Assembly (NCBI RefSeq): GCF_001612785.1
Contig: NZ_BDBC01000008.1
Coordinates: forward strand, 1 to 64,000
DNA from: Nocardia beijingensis NBRC 16342
Lineage (GTDB): Bacteria; Actinomycetota; Actinomycetes; Mycobacteriales; Mycobacteriaceae
Direction: 5' to 3'
Length of the DNA: 64,000 nucleotides
Under the pieces are notes generated by a model, which had not been told where the DNA came from, ran no database searches, and was given only the letters and a program-made list of their open reading frames with translations. Shown in pieces: positions 44,652-53,279 of this stretch. The position numbers were made by a program, and so were the translations under genes. How positions within the stretch are numbered: the stretch's first letter is position 1; each line of letters opens with the position of its first letter.

Positions 44652-47258
44652 ATGGCTCGGAACTGGCCGATGATCGAGCGCGAGAGCGAATTCGAGGCGA
44701 TCCGTGCGGCGCTGACCGGTCCGGAGCACGTCGGCGTGGTATTGACCGGCGACGCCGGGGTGGGCAAGACCACCCTGGCCCGGCATGCCACCTCCGCGAT
44801 CGGGGGCAACGTCCGCTGGGTGGCGGGCACCGAGTCGGCACGCAGCATCCCGCTGGGCGTGTTCGCGCACATGGTCGGGGTCTACACGGCGCACGACCCG
44901 GTCACGTTCATGTCGGCGGCGCGCGAGGCGTTGCTCGCCGACGGTGACACGGTGATCGGCGTCGACGACGCGCACCTGCTCGATCAGCTCTCCGCCACGC
45001 TGCTGCTGCAACTGGCGATCGACAAAGCCGCGCACATCGTGGTGACCGTGCGCAGTGGAGTCCAGGTGCCGGACGCGGTCACCTCACTGTGGAAAGACGG
45101 CCACCTGACCCGCATCGACCTGCGGCCGTTCACCCAGCGTCAGAGCGTCGAACTGGTGGAGTCGATGCTCGGCGGGCAGCTCGAGGGGTTCACCGCCAAT
45201 CTGATGTGGGAGTCCTCCGCCGGGAACGCGCTGTTCCTGCGGCATTTGGTCGAGGGAGCGCTGGAGGCGGGCACGCTGCGTCAGGTCAACGGCGTGTGGC
45301 AACTGCGTGGACGCGCGGCGGTGACCTCGGAGCTGGCCGCGCTGCTGGAAGACCGGGTCGAGCAGTTGCCGGAGCCGGTGCTGCGGGTGCTGGAACTGCT
45401 GACCTTCTGCGAGCCGATCGATCTCGACGTGCTCGCCGAATTGGCGGGCGAGGACGCGGTGGAAGCCGCCGAAACGCGCGGCGTGATCCGGGTGGTGGAG
45501 AATTCGCGCGACCTGATCGTGCGCTACAACCACCCGCTGTTCGGTGAGGTGATCCGCCGCAGGCTCGGCATCGCCTCGGCGCGGCGGCTGCGCGGCCGGT
45601 TGTATTCGTCGCTCAAGGAACGCCGGATAAATTCCGCCGCCGACCGCATCCGGCTTGCCGAATTGGCGTTGGACAGTGATAAATCCGCGGATCTGGAATT
45701 GTTCGAGGCGGCCGCGGCCGACGCGATCGGTCTGGCGAATCTGCCGCTCGGCGAGCGTTTCGCCCGCGCCGCGGTGGAGCGGCGCGGCGGTGTGGAGGCC
45801 GCCGACCTGCTGGCGCGCGCCCTGCTCTGGCAGGGGCACCGGATCGAGGCCGAGCGCACCCTGGCCAGCTTCGACCCCGACCAGCTCGACGAGGTGCAGC
45901 TGGCGCGCTGGGGCAGCACCAGGGTGGCGAACCTGTTGTGGGCCATGGGCGATGCCGATCGCGCCGACGAGGTGCTGAAGCTGGTGCGCGGGAAGGTGCG
46001 GCATCCGAAGATCGCGGCCATCTTCACCGGTCTGGCGTCCGCCAGCCTGGTGAACGAGAACCGCGTCGACGACGCGATCGCCGAGGCGGAGGCGGTGATG
46101 TCCGCCGACGGCGCGCCGCCGTGGGCGGTGTGGTGGGCGTCGTTCGGCGGCGGCTTGGCGTCGGCGTTGATGGGTAAGGCCGAGGACGCCAGGAAGTACG
46201 CGGCCCGCGGGCACGAGGTGGAAGAGCACATCGACGGGCTCAACCGCTTCATGTCCACGCACGCCGAGGTGCTCGCCTTGGCCTTCGCGGGCGATCTGGA
46301 GGCCGCCAGGCGCTGCGCGGGGGCGTTCGTCGGCTATTCCGCGCCGGGCCAGTATCTGGCCTGGGGTATGTCGAAGATCCTGCAAGGCACCGTCGATGTG
46401 GCGCAGGGCCGGTTCCTGGACGGCATCGAGAATCTGGAACAGGCGCTGGCCGCATTGGCCGCGGAGGGCGCGGCCGCGTGGATGTTCCCCGCGCGAATCC
46501 GTCTGGCCGAAGCGTATTCGGCGCTCGGGCGGGCCGGCGAGGCCGCCGAGTCGATCGGGGACGCCACCGCGCGGGGCGGCAGGCACAGCGCCGTGTACGA
46601 ACCGCAGCTGGAAGTGGCCCGCGCTTGGCTGGCCGCCGCCGAGGGAACCGTGACGCCCGCCATCCGCATCGCGGTGGGTGCCGCGGACGCGGCCGCGCGC
46701 TCGCATCAGCACGCGATCGAGGCCATGGCGCTGCACACCGCGGCTCGCTTCGGCGACCATTCCGTGTCCGGACGACTGGCGGAACTGGCCGACCGGGTGG
46801 AAGGGCGGCTGGTACAGGCACAAGCGCGCCACGCGGTGGCGCTCGCCGCCCACGATGGACCCGGGCTGGACGCGGCCGCAGCCGAATTCGAGCGCATCGG
46901 CGCGCTGCTGTCGGCCGCCGACGCCGCGGCGCATGCCGCCTCGGCGCACGAGCGCGCCGGGGATCGGCGCAAGTTGCTGGAGTCCGCCGCCACGGCCAAC
47001 CGGCTCGCCGCGGCCTGCGGTGGAGCGAGCACCCCCGCGCTGCGGCAGGCCGCGCAGCCGTTGCCCTTGACCGCGCGGGAACGCGAGATCGCCAACCTCG
47101 TCGCCGCGGGCCTGTCCAACCGGCAGATCGCCGACCGGCTCACCGTTTCGGTGCGCACTGTCGAAGGCCATCTCTACCGAGCCTGTATCAAGATGGACGT
47201 CACCGATCGGGAGTCCCTCGGCGCGCTGATGCGCGGCGAGTCCGGGAGCGTGGGATGA
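44652..47258 (+). CDS. LuxR-family ATP-dependent (LAL-type) transcriptional regulator
   Basis: Predicted 868 aa. N-terminal AAA/STAND ATPase with Walker A LTGDAGVGKTTLARHA near residue 35 and Walker B GDTVIGVDDAHLLDQL near residue 100; a large helical, TPR-like middle (residues about 330-780); and a C-terminal LuxR helix-turn-helix (LTAREREIANLVAAGLSNRQIADRLTVSVRTVEGHLYRACIKM, about 797-845). It resembles M. tuberculosis Rv0339c and Rv0386-type regulators. Such proteins sense a ligand or partner through the middle domain and bind ATP. Its stop overlaps the lipoprotein gene start by 4 nt, so the lipoprotein is co-translated. Ligand and targets unknown. Confidence 0.88.
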   Translation: MARNWPMIERESEFEAIRAALTGPEHVGVVLTGDAGVGKTTLARHATSAIGGNVRWVAGTESARSIPLGVFAHMVGVYTAHDPVTFMSAAREALLADGDTVIGVDDAHLLDQLSATLLLQLAIDKAAHIVVTVRSGVQVPDAVTSLWKDGHLTRIDLRPFTQRQSVELVESMLGGQLEGFTANLMWESSAGNALFLRHLVEGALEAGTLRQVNGVWQLRGRAAVTSELAALLEDRVEQLPEPVLRVLELLTFCEPIDLDVLAELAGEDAVEAAETRGVIRVVENSRDLIVRYNHPLFGEVIRRRLGIASARRLRGRLYSSLKERRINSAADRIRLAELALDSDKSADLELFEAAAADAIGLANLPLGERFARAAVERRGGVEAADLLARALLWQGHRIEAERTLASFDPDQLDEVQLARWGSTRVANLLWAMGDADRADEVLKLVRGKVRHPKIAAIFTGLASASLVNENRVDDAIAEAEAVMSADGAPPWAVWWASFGGGLASALMGKAEDARKYAARGHEVEEHIDGLNRFMSTHAEVLALAFAGDLEAARRCAGAFVGYSAPGQYLAWGMSKILQGTVDVAQGRFLDGIENLEQALAALAAEGAAAWMFPARIRLAEAYSALGRAGEAAESIGDATARGGRHSAVYEPQLEVARAWLAAAEGTVTPAIRIAVGAADAAARSHQHAIEAMALHTAARFGDHSVSGRLAELADRVEGRLVQAQARHAVALAAHDGPGLDAAAAEFERIGALLSAADAAAHAASAHERAGDRRKLLESAATANRLAAACGGASTPALRQAAQPLPLTAREREIANLVAAGLSNRQIADRLTVSVRTVEGHLYRACIKMDVTDRESLGALMRGESGSVG

Positions 47259-47539
47259 CCGTGCGGCCGAGCGCGGTGATCGCGGCGATCGCGACCGCAC
47301 TGGTCCTGGCCGCCGGATGCTCGGACCGGCAGCCGCAGCCGGTCCCCAGTTCCGCGCCTCGCTCGGCGGCGGTGCCGCCCAAGACCGAGACGCCGCAGGA
47401 GCGCAACGCCCGGATCAGGCAGAAACTGATCGAACTCGGCTGCTCGACGAACGCCTGCATCCAGACCTATTTCGGCTGCGAGGACGGCTACATCACGGGA
47501 GAACCCTGCGACTTCTACCGCGCCCACCCGGGGCTGTAA
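47255..47539 (+). CDS. small Cys-rich lipoprotein
   Basis: Predicted 94 aa. Lipoprotein signal peptide: AVIAAIATALVLAAGCSDR, with the lipobox LAAGC, so Cys22 would be lipidated at the outer face of the membrane. The mature part is short, Pro-rich, and then has four further Cys in LGCSTNACIQTYFGCEDGYITGEPC, likely two disulfides, ending DFYRAHPGL. No family is recognised. It starts within the stop of the LAL regulator gene (ATGA), an unusual pairing of a surface protein with a cytosolic regulator. Followed by a short hairpin. Confidence 0.7.
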   Translation: MTVRPSAVIAAIATALVLAAGCSDRQPQPVPSSAPRSAAVPPKTETPQERNARIRQKLIELGCSTNACIQTYFGCEDGYITGEPCDFYRAHPGL

Positions 47540-47544
47540 TTTTT

Positions 47545-47563
47545 CCAGCGCCTGCGGCGCTGG
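47545..47563 (+). terminator. hairpin after the lipoprotein gene
   Basis: CCAGCGCC and GGCGCTGG pair over a TGC loop, preceded by TTTTT rather than followed by it, so termination is weakly supported. Confidence 0.35.
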
Positions 47564-47729
47564 GTGTTCGCGGCCCCCTTGTGGCTCGCGTACGGCGGAT
47601 GCTCGGTCTCGCTTCGCTCGAAACCGGTGGTTGAGGTGCGCTGGGCGCGTCGGTGTCGCGGCTCGCTGCCGGGGGCACGCCCGTTTGTCGTGGCTGGTGT
47701 CGGTTTTCGACCGACCCGGCAGCGGTCGT

Positions 47730-48368
47730 TCAGAACAAGGTGGGCTCGCCGAAGCCTGGGGTGCGCTCGATGGCCAAGAGGCGCTGCTTGGTGTCGATGC
47801 CACCGGGGGCGGAGAAGCCGTGTAAGGCGTGATCGGCGGCCAGGACGCGGTGGCACGGGATGATCAGCGGGATCGGGTTACGGCCCAGGGCTTGGCCGAC
47901 CGCCTGTGCGCCGCCGGGGGCGCCGACGAGATGGGCGACCTGGCCGTAGCTGAGGGTGTGGCCCGGGTCGATGGCGCGCGTGACGGTGTAGACAGCGCGG
48001 TGGAATTCCGGAATACCGCTGGTGTCCAGGGCGATCCAGCGCAGGTCGTCGAGGTCGCCCGCGAGGTGGGCGCGGATGCCCGCGATGGCAGCGGCCACCG
48101 CGCCTGTGGGTGGCTCCTCATGGATCCGCGCGCCGGCGCGACCGCGCGTGATGCGCGCCAGGGTGGCCGCTCGGCTCGCCTCGGGGAGCTGGAAACGGAC
48201 CACGCCGTGCTCGTTCCACGCGATCGCGCAGCAGCCGATCGCGGTGTCGAACAGAGCCGCCGCGATCGGGGCGGACGGTGCGGAACGGCCGGAGACCATG
48301 GGCTCGGTGGTCGTGCCGGTGGCCTCGGTCGCCGGGTGATCGGAGGCGAGGCGAGTGGCGTCACTCAT
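47730..48368 (-). CDS. ogt: methylated-DNA-protein-cysteine methyltransferase
   Basis: Predicted 212 aa. It removes O6-alkyl groups from guanine by transferring them to its own Cys. The active-site motif is PLIIPCHRVLAAD with Cys172, and the helix-turn-helix-like DNA-binding segment TLSYGQVAHLVGAPGGAQAVGQALGRNP precedes it. An N-terminal extension of about 30 Ser/Thr-rich residues lacks similarity. ATG 48368 is the first Met of the extension; no strong ribosome site. It lies downstream of the 67-aa gene on the same strand. A GTCCAGTAT element shared with the mocR promoter lies at 48412-48420. Confidence 0.9.
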   Translation of the reverse strand: MSDATRLASDHPATEATGTTTEPMVSGRSAPSAPIAAALFDTAIGCCAIAWNEHGVVRFQLPEASRAATLARITRGRAGARIHEEPPTGAVAAAIAGIRAHLAGDLDDLRWIALDTSGIPEFHRAVYTVTRAIDPGHTLSYGQVAHLVGAPGGAQAVGQALGRNPIPLIIPCHRVLAADHALHGFSAPGGIDTKQRLLAIERTPGFGEPTLF

Positions 48369-48411
48369 GAGCCAAGTCTGCACCGCGGGACCGACAAGTT
48401 CGCAATGATCA

Positions 48412-48433
48412 GTCCAGTATTCCGAAACTGGCC
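48412..48433 (-). promoter_or_regulatory. putative MocR boxes upstream of ogt
   Basis: GTCCAGTAT (48412-48420) is the exact reverse complement of ATACTGGAC at 48706-48714 upstream of mocR. AACTGGCC follows at 48426-48433. On the minus strand AATACT could serve as a -10 for ogt. Confidence 0.4.
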
Positions 48434-48450
48434 TTCGATATGCGACGCGC

Positions 48451-48654
48451 TCACAGCGCATCGCCACGGCTGTGGATCGCGGCGAGGTCGGAGTATCTGC
48501 GCTGGTACTCGTAGTACGAGACGGGCTGGTCTGACATCGGTGTACCGGGGTGGAAGCGTTCGAGACGGAACGCGCGGGTGTCGCGTTCCGGCGCGAATCG
48601 GTAGATCAGGAAACCGAGCAGGGCGGCTGGGAGCACGGTGGCGAGGACGGTCAT
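48451..48654 (-). CDS. 67-aa single-pass membrane peptide
   Basis: Predicted 67 aa: one membrane helix (VLATVLPAALLGFLIYRFAP) followed by a charged, aromatic-rich tail (RLERFHPG, SYYEYQRRYSDLAAI). It is read divergently from the mocR gene with a 63-nt gap and precedes ogt by 82 nt. MocR regulators commonly control a divergent YczE-type transporter; this product is far too small for that. The coding pattern is typical of the genome, but the short length and lack of a strong ribosome site leave doubt. Confidence 0.5.
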   Translation of the reverse strand: MTVLATVLPAALLGFLIYRFAPERDTRAFRLERFHPGTPMSDQPVSYYEYQRRYSDLAAIHSRGDAL

Positions 48655-48671
48655 GTCCGTCAGCGTGCGCG

Positions 48672-48714
48672 CCACTGGCCTTGCCAATAAATATCCAATC
48701 AGCCGATACTGGAC
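48672..48714 (+). promoter_or_regulatory. leaderless mocR promoter with ACTGG boxes
   Basis: TTGCCA at 48681-48686, 18 nt, GATACT at 48705-48710, then ATG 48718 only 7 nt later, so the transcript is probably leaderless. CACTGGCC (48673-48680) and ATACTGGAC (48706-48714) are likely regulator sites; the latter overlaps the -10. Confidence 0.5.
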
Positions 48715-48717
48715 CGT

Positions 48718-50223
48718 ATGGCGACGAGAGTGATCGGCGCGGGCAGCCTGGCTCGCGATCTGGGCCATTGGCGGCACGCCCATGACGGCGATCCGGATTC
48801 GGGCGGGCGGCGCTCCACCCGCCCGGCCTACTTGGCGCTCGCCGAGGGCATCCGGCTGCTGATCCACGACGGGCGCGCGCCGCTTGGCGTCGCCTTGCCC
48901 AGCGAACGGGATCTCGCCGCGACCCTCGGAGTCAGCCGCACCACCATCACCTCCACCTACGCGCTGTTGCGCGAGCACGGCTACTTGATCAGCCGCCAGG
49001 GCTCGCGCAGCACGGTGGCCCTGCCCCGCGACGTGCAGCACGACGGCGTCAAACCGGCCAGGAGCATCCTGGCGATGATGGGCTCGCCCGAGCTGCCCAC
49101 CGTCGACATGACCTATGCCGCCATGGCCGCCCCGCTGGAGATGCAGGACGCGTATTCGGTTGCTTTGGAGGGGATTCCCGCGTACCTCGGCACGCACGGC
49201 ATGGACCCGGTCGGCGTGCTCCCCCTCCGCGAGGCCATCGCCCGCCGCTACACCGCGCGCGGGTTGCCCACCGAGCCCGATCAGATCCTGGTCACCCTCG
49301 GCGCCCAGCACGGCTTGCGCCTGCTGCTGAACGTGCTCACGGTGCCCGCCGCCCGCGTGCTCATCGACCATCCGACCTACCCGAACGCCATCGAGGCGAT
49401 CCGCGACGTTGGCGCGCGGCCGGTGCCGGTGCCGCTGCGCCCGGAGGACCCGGCGGGCGGCTGGGACCTCGACGGCATCCGCAGCGCCGCGCGGCAGACC
49501 GCGGCGGGCCTGGCCTATCTGGTGCCGGACTACAACAACCCGACCGGCCTGCTGCTCGACGCCGACGGCCGCGCCGAACTGGCCGCCATCGCGCGGGATA
49601 CCAGGATGACCATCGTGATCGACGAATCCATGGCGGATCTCGGGCTCGGCGCCGAGGTTCCGCCGCCGCCGGTCGCCGCCTTCGCCAAGGGCTCGGAGAT
49701 CGTGACCATCGGCTCGGCCTCGAAATCGTTCTGGGGCGGTCTGCGCGTCGGCTGGATCCGGACCAGTCAGGCGCTGATCACCAAGCTGCTCGGCATCCGC
49801 TCCACGGTCGACCTCGGCACCCCCGTGATGGATCAGCTTGCCACCGTGCATCTGCTGGAGCACGCGGAGACGATCCTCGACCGGCGCAGGGACCAGTTGC
49901 GTTCGCAGCGCGCCGCGCTGCTCGACGCGCTCGCCGAGGAACTGCCGGACTGGCGGGTCACCGTCGGCGCGGGCGGTATGTCGGTGTGGGCGCAGCTGCC
50001 GAGCTCGGTGTCGACGGCGTTGGCCGCCACGGCGCCCAACCACGGCGTATTGCTCGCGGCCGGGCCCCGATTCGGCGTGCAAGGCGCGTTCGAACGGTTC
50101 CTGCGGTTGCCGTTCACCCATCAGGAACCCGAATTGCGTTTGGCGGTCAAGGCCATCGCGTCCGCCTACGCGGCGCTCACGCCGCGCGCCGCGGACCCGT
50201 TGACGCCGTTGACCTGCTACTGA
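48718..50223 (+). CDS. MocR-family transcriptional regulator (GntR + aminotransferase-like domain)
   Basis: Predicted 501 aa. An N-terminal GntR winged helix (LALAEGIRLLIHDGRAPLGVALPSERDLAATLGVSRTTITSTYALLREHGYL) is fused to a class I aminotransferase-like domain with the PLP lysine at about residue 336 (GSASKSFWGGLRVGW) and the PLP-stacking region PDYNNPTGLLLDADGR. Such regulators sense pyridoxal phosphate or amino compounds (PdxR, GabR, TauR). Targets are probably the flanking ACTGG-box genes (67-aa peptide, ogt). Start: ATG directly after the -10. Effector unknown. Confidence 0.9.
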   Translation: MATRVIGAGSLARDLGHWRHAHDGDPDSGGRRSTRPAYLALAEGIRLLIHDGRAPLGVALPSERDLAATLGVSRTTITSTYALLREHGYLISRQGSRSTVALPRDVQHDGVKPARSILAMMGSPELPTVDMTYAAMAAPLEMQDAYSVALEGIPAYLGTHGMDPVGVLPLREAIARRYTARGLPTEPDQILVTLGAQHGLRLLLNVLTVPAARVLIDHPTYPNAIEAIRDVGARPVPVPLRPEDPAGGWDLDGIRSAARQTAAGLAYLVPDYNNPTGLLLDADGRAELAAIARDTRMTIVIDESMADLGLGAEVPPPPVAAFAKGSEIVTIGSASKSFWGGLRVGWIRTSQALITKLLGIRSTVDLGTPVMDQLATVHLLEHAETILDRRRDQLRSQRAALLDALAEELPDWRVTVGAGGMSVWAQLPSSVSTALAATAPNHGVLLAAGPRFGVQGAFERFLRLPFTHQEPELRLAVKAIASAYAALTPRAADPLTPLTCY

Positions 50224-50497
50224 GGCGATTTCGCCGAAGTTGGGAGCGCCTCCGCCTGCGGTATGCTCCGGCACCGCCGAGCACGATCGGCCCGCCACCC
50301 CTCGGGGCCGGCCCTCGTCGTGTTCGGGTGGTGCGGAAGCTCGCACGGCGCGGAGGCCTCCAGCTCGAGCGGCGGTCAAGGAGCGGACCGGATGAGATCG
50401 GCGATTCTCGAAAGCCACCAGCTCGCGGACAGTATGGCAGGCCCGGTGCCGAACTGTCGAACCGGTTGGTATGTTGCAAGATTCAATTATCGAACCG

Positions 50498-50528
50498 CGG
50501 GCGGGGTGGCGGCGCGCCACCCCGCCCG
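50498..50528. terminator. strong hairpin between mocR and mcr
   Basis: A 14-bp perfect stem (50498-50511 with 50515-50528) and 3-nt loop. It sits 4 nt after the mcr stop (read leftward); on that strand a short T/A-rich stretch follows. The remaining 270 nt of the 50224-50532 gap show nothing clear. Confidence 0.75.
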
Positions 50529-50532
50529 GCGC

Positions 50533-51630
50533 TCACTCGGCCCAGACCGCTTCGATGGGGGTGGCGGTGGTGGGCGGCGGGGTCGGAATCCCGTTCGGGG
50601 TGCGGGAGAATCGCGGCGCGGGGGCATGCTGGGTGATGTTCTCCAGCTCCAGCAGCGAGCCGCGAGCCGCGATGTGCTCGTTGCGCGTCGCCTCCTCGAA
50701 CGTGAGCACGGGGGAGACGCACGCGTCGGTGCCGACGAAGATCTCGGCCCACTCGTCCCGCGTCTTGGTCCGGAAGCGTTCGGCGAAGAGCTTTTTCAGC
50801 GTGTCCTGCCCGGCGGGATCGAGCTGGAACGGCAGGCCGTCCGCGTCGATCTCCAGTCCGGCGAGCAGCTGGGCGTAGAACTGCGGTTCGATCGCGCCGA
50901 CCGCCATGTACTTGCCGTCGGCGGTCTCGTAGGTGTCGTAGAACGACATTCCGGTGTCGAGCAGGTTCACGCCGCGCTCATCGGACCAGGCGCCCGCGCC
51001 GCGCATGCCCCAGATCATGTGCGAGAGGGCGAGGGCGCCATCGACCATGGCCGCGTCGATCACCTGGCCCTTGCCGGACTGCTGCCGCTCGACCAGCGCG
51101 GCGAGGATGCCGAACACCAGGAACATCGAGCCGCCGCCGAAATCGCCCACCATGTTCAGCGGCGGAACGGGGCGCTCGCCCTTGCGGCCGATGGCGTGCA
51201 GCACGCCGGTGATGGAGATGTAGTTGATGTCGTGTCCGGCGCGATCGGCCAGCGGGCCCTCCTGTCCCCAGCCGGTCATCCGTCCGTAGACCAGGCGCGG
51301 GTTGCGGGCGAGCGCGTCGTCGGGGCCGATGCCGAGCCGCTCGGTGACGCCGGGGCGGAAGCCCTCGATCAGCACGTCCGCCTTCTCGACCAGGCCGAGC
51401 ACCTTCTCGATGTCGGCGGGGTCCTTGAGGTTGGCCTCGACGATGGTCCGGCCGCGCAGCTGCGGACGGTCGAATCCACCGGGCAGCTGGCCGGCCCGCT
51501 GCACCCGCACCACGTCGGCGCCCAGATCGGCGAGCAGCAGCGCGGCGTGCGGACCCGGGCCGATCCCGGCCAGTTCGATGACCTTGATGCCCGCGAGCGG
51601 GCCCTGCTTGGCGGTGGATGGAGTGCTCAC
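50533..51630 (-). CDS. mcr: alpha-methylacyl-CoA racemase (CaiB/BaiF family)
   Basis: Predicted 365 aa. Family III CoA-transferase fold used as a racemase. The catalytic residues of M. tuberculosis MCR are present in context: His133 (RAGHDINYISITG) and Asp163 (MVGDFGGGSMFLVFG). It inverts the 2-methyl centre of branched acyl-CoA, needed for beta-oxidation of phytanic acid and sterol side chains. GTG 51630 is preceded by GAGGTAGGG. Length matches mycobacterial MCR (about 360 aa). It diverges from the DUF456 gene. Confidence 0.9.
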   Translation of the reverse strand: MSTPSTAKQGPLAGIKVIELAGIGPGPHAALLLADLGADVVRVQRAGQLPGGFDRPQLRGRTIVEANLKDPADIEKVLGLVEKADVLIEGFRPGVTERLGIGPDDALARNPRLVYGRMTGWGQEGPLADRAGHDINYISITGVLHAIGRKGERPVPPLNMVGDFGGGSMFLVFGILAALVERQQSGKGQVIDAAMVDGALALSHMIWGMRGAGAWSDERGVNLLDTGMSFYDTYETADGKYMAVGAIEPQFYAQLLAGLEIDADGLPFQLDPAGQDTLKKLFAERFRTKTRDEWAEIFVGTDACVSPVLTFEEATRNEHIAARGSLLELENITQHAPAPRFSRTPNGIPTPPPTTATPIEAVWAE

Positions 51631-51805
51631 GCCCTACCTCGGTTCGTCGTTCGATCCAGCGCACCGGTGGCCGGTGCGTCCTCCCGGAAGCCACCGGGAG
51701 AGATGTATTGACAGTATGACAATAACGTGGGGGCCGGAGCCCTGGGCCTACTCGAACATCGAACGGCGCCGAGTTCGACGGCTCGCCCGATGGTGCGCCC
51801 GGCTC

Positions 51806-51811
51806 TAGGCT
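51806..51811 (+). promoter_or_regulatory. -10 element of a leaderless promoter
   Basis: TAGGCT ends 6 nt before GTG 51818. Confidence 0.5.
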
Positions 51812-51817
51812 GCACGT

Positions 51818-52315
51818 GTGGAAGCGCTGTCTGATCAGGGGTGGTACAACCTTCTCGCCGGTCTGGCGATCGTGGTGGGTCTGGCCGGGATCGTCGTGCC
51901 GATCCTGCCGGGCGTCATCCTGATCTTCGCGGCCATCGCCGTGTGGGCCTTCCTCACCGGAGGCGCAACGGCTTGGACGGTTTTCGCGATCAGCGCGGTG
52001 CTGCTCGTGCTCTCCGGTGTCGTCAAATACACCTGGCCGGGGCGACGGATGAAAGACGCGGGAGTGTCCAACCGCGCGCTCCTGCTCGGCGCGATCCTCG
52101 GTGTGGTCGGCTTCTTCGTGATCCCGGTGGTCGGCCTGTTCGTCGGTTTCGTTCTCGGCGTCTACCTCTGGGAACTCCAGCGGCTGCGGGTCAACCGGCA
52201 GGCGTGGCAGGCGACGGTGCACGCGTTGAAGGGCGTCGGCCTGTCCATGCTGATCGAGCTGTTCGGCGCGTTGCTGGCCACCGGGGTCTGGCTCGCGGGC
52301 GTCTTCGCCGTCTGA
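51818..52315 (+). CDS. DUF456 family membrane protein
   Basis: Predicted 165 aa with four or five membrane helices: LLAGLAIVVGLAGIVVPILPGVILIFAAIAVWAFL, TAWTVFAISAVLLVLSGVVKY, LLGAILGVVGFFVIPVVGLFVGFVLGVYL and MLIELFGALLATGVWLAGV. The loop GIVVPILPG and the second half pattern are typical of DUF456. Function unknown; possibly related to small membrane transport or folding. GTG 51818 fits the leaderless promoter. It ends 3 nt before the convergent amidohydrolase stop. Confidence 0.75.
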   Translation: MEALSDQGWYNLLAGLAIVVGLAGIVVPILPGVILIFAAIAVWAFLTGGATAWTVFAISAVLLVLSGVVKYTWPGRRMKDAGVSNRALLLGAILGVVGFFVIPVVGLFVGFVLGVYLWELQRLRVNRQAWQATVHALKGVGLSMLIELFGALLATGVWLAGVFAV

Positions 52316-52318
52316 GCG

Positions 52319-53194
52319 TCACCGATCGATGGCGGGGAACGGGATCGTGTCGCCCGCACGGTTTCCCGGGAGTTCGTCGCGGCGCAGCCGGAGGGTCGGC
52401 GGTTCCGGGCGGTGCAACGGCAGCGTGGGGGGCGGATCGTCGCTGACGACGCGCTCGCGGGCCGGAAGCCGGTAGAACGCGCGGGCGTTGTCCTCGAGCA
52501 CCGCGTACATGTCGGTGCCCACCACGTCGCAGAGCAGGTCCACGTCCGAATCCCGGAACGGGCGTCCGGCTCTGGTGCCGGGCAGATCGGTGCCGAACAT
52601 GAGGGCTTCCGGATTCACCGCGTGCACCCGGCGCAGCGTGTCGGCGACGTTCATCGCGACCCGGCCGAAACCGGTCGCCTTCACCTTCGCTCCGCGGTCG
52701 ACCAGGTCCAGCAGGAAGGGCACCCCTTCGGCGGACATGCCCAGATGGTCGACCGAGAGCGCGGGCAGCTTGGAGATGACCGGTTGCAGCGAGGCCAGCA
52801 TCGTGCCGTCGATGTAGACCTCGACGTGCCAGCCGGCCAGGTCGTAAGCGCGCAGCGCCTGCAACGTCATGCCGGTGATGTCGGTGGCCGCGCGCTTGAG
52901 GTTGAAACGCAACGCGCGCACGCCGATCCGGTCGAGTTCGAGGATCTCCTCGTCGGTGGCGTCCAGATCGAGCCGGGTGACGCCGACCCAGCCCTCGCCC
53001 AGTTCGGCGAGGGCGGCCTTCAGGTAGGTCTGGTCCGTGCCCTGGAACGACCCGCTGACCACGGCGCCGCCGCTGATGTCGTAGCGCGCCATGCGCTTGC
53101 GGTAATCGGCGATGGTGAACGGGTCGGGCAGGTAGCCCTCGTTCTCGGCCAGCGGGAACCGCGGGTCGAAAATGTGCAGGTGGGCATCGAACAC
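52319..53194 (-). CDS. amidohydrolase 2 family protein
   Basis: Predicted 291 aa. A metal-dependent TIM-barrel hydrolase of the amidohydrolase 2 family with MFDAHLHIFDPRFPL (metal-binding HxH), WHVEVYIDGTML, ALSVDHLGM and LMFGTDLPGTRAGR (final Asp). The N-terminal architecture resembles 2-pyrone-4,6-dicarboxylate lactonase or related lactonases/decarboxylases; I cannot name the substrate. About 30 extra residues at the C-terminus (DDPPPTLPLHRPEPPT) are disordered. The start is GTG 53194; an upstream GAGG is 12 nt away, so the start is uncertain. Confidence 0.75.
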   Translation of the reverse strand: MFDAHLHIFDPRFPLAENEGYLPDPFTIADYRKRMARYDISGGAVVSGSFQGTDQTYLKAALAELGEGWVGVTRLDLDATDEEILELDRIGVRALRFNLKRAATDITGMTLQALRAYDLAGWHVEVYIDGTMLASLQPVISKLPALSVDHLGMSAEGVPFLLDLVDRGAKVKATGFGRVAMNVADTLRRVHAVNPEALMFGTDLPGTRAGRPFRDSDVDLLCDVVGTDMYAVLEDNARAFYRLPARERVVSDDPPPTLPLHRPEPPTLRLRRDELPGNRAGDTIPFPAIDR

Positions 53195-53279
53195 TTGTAC
53201 AGAATGCCTCAGGGTCGGATTTTCCGCTGCCAGAGCTGGGGTGTCGCGATGGCGGCGGAGGCGGTCACTCGGTGGGTGA

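Noticed and set aside
45084-47300. 738-codon minus-strand frame opposite the LAL regulator
   Set aside because: Shadow of a well-supported gene; low-complexity Arg/Gln/Gly product.
47564-47863. 99-codon frame between the lipoprotein gene and ogt
   Set aside because: Runs into antisense ogt and has Arg-rich shadow composition.
48655-50520. Upstream extension of the 67-aa frame to nearly 690 codons on the minus strand
   Set aside because: The extension runs antisense through mocR; only the last 67 codons have a plausible start and membrane helix.
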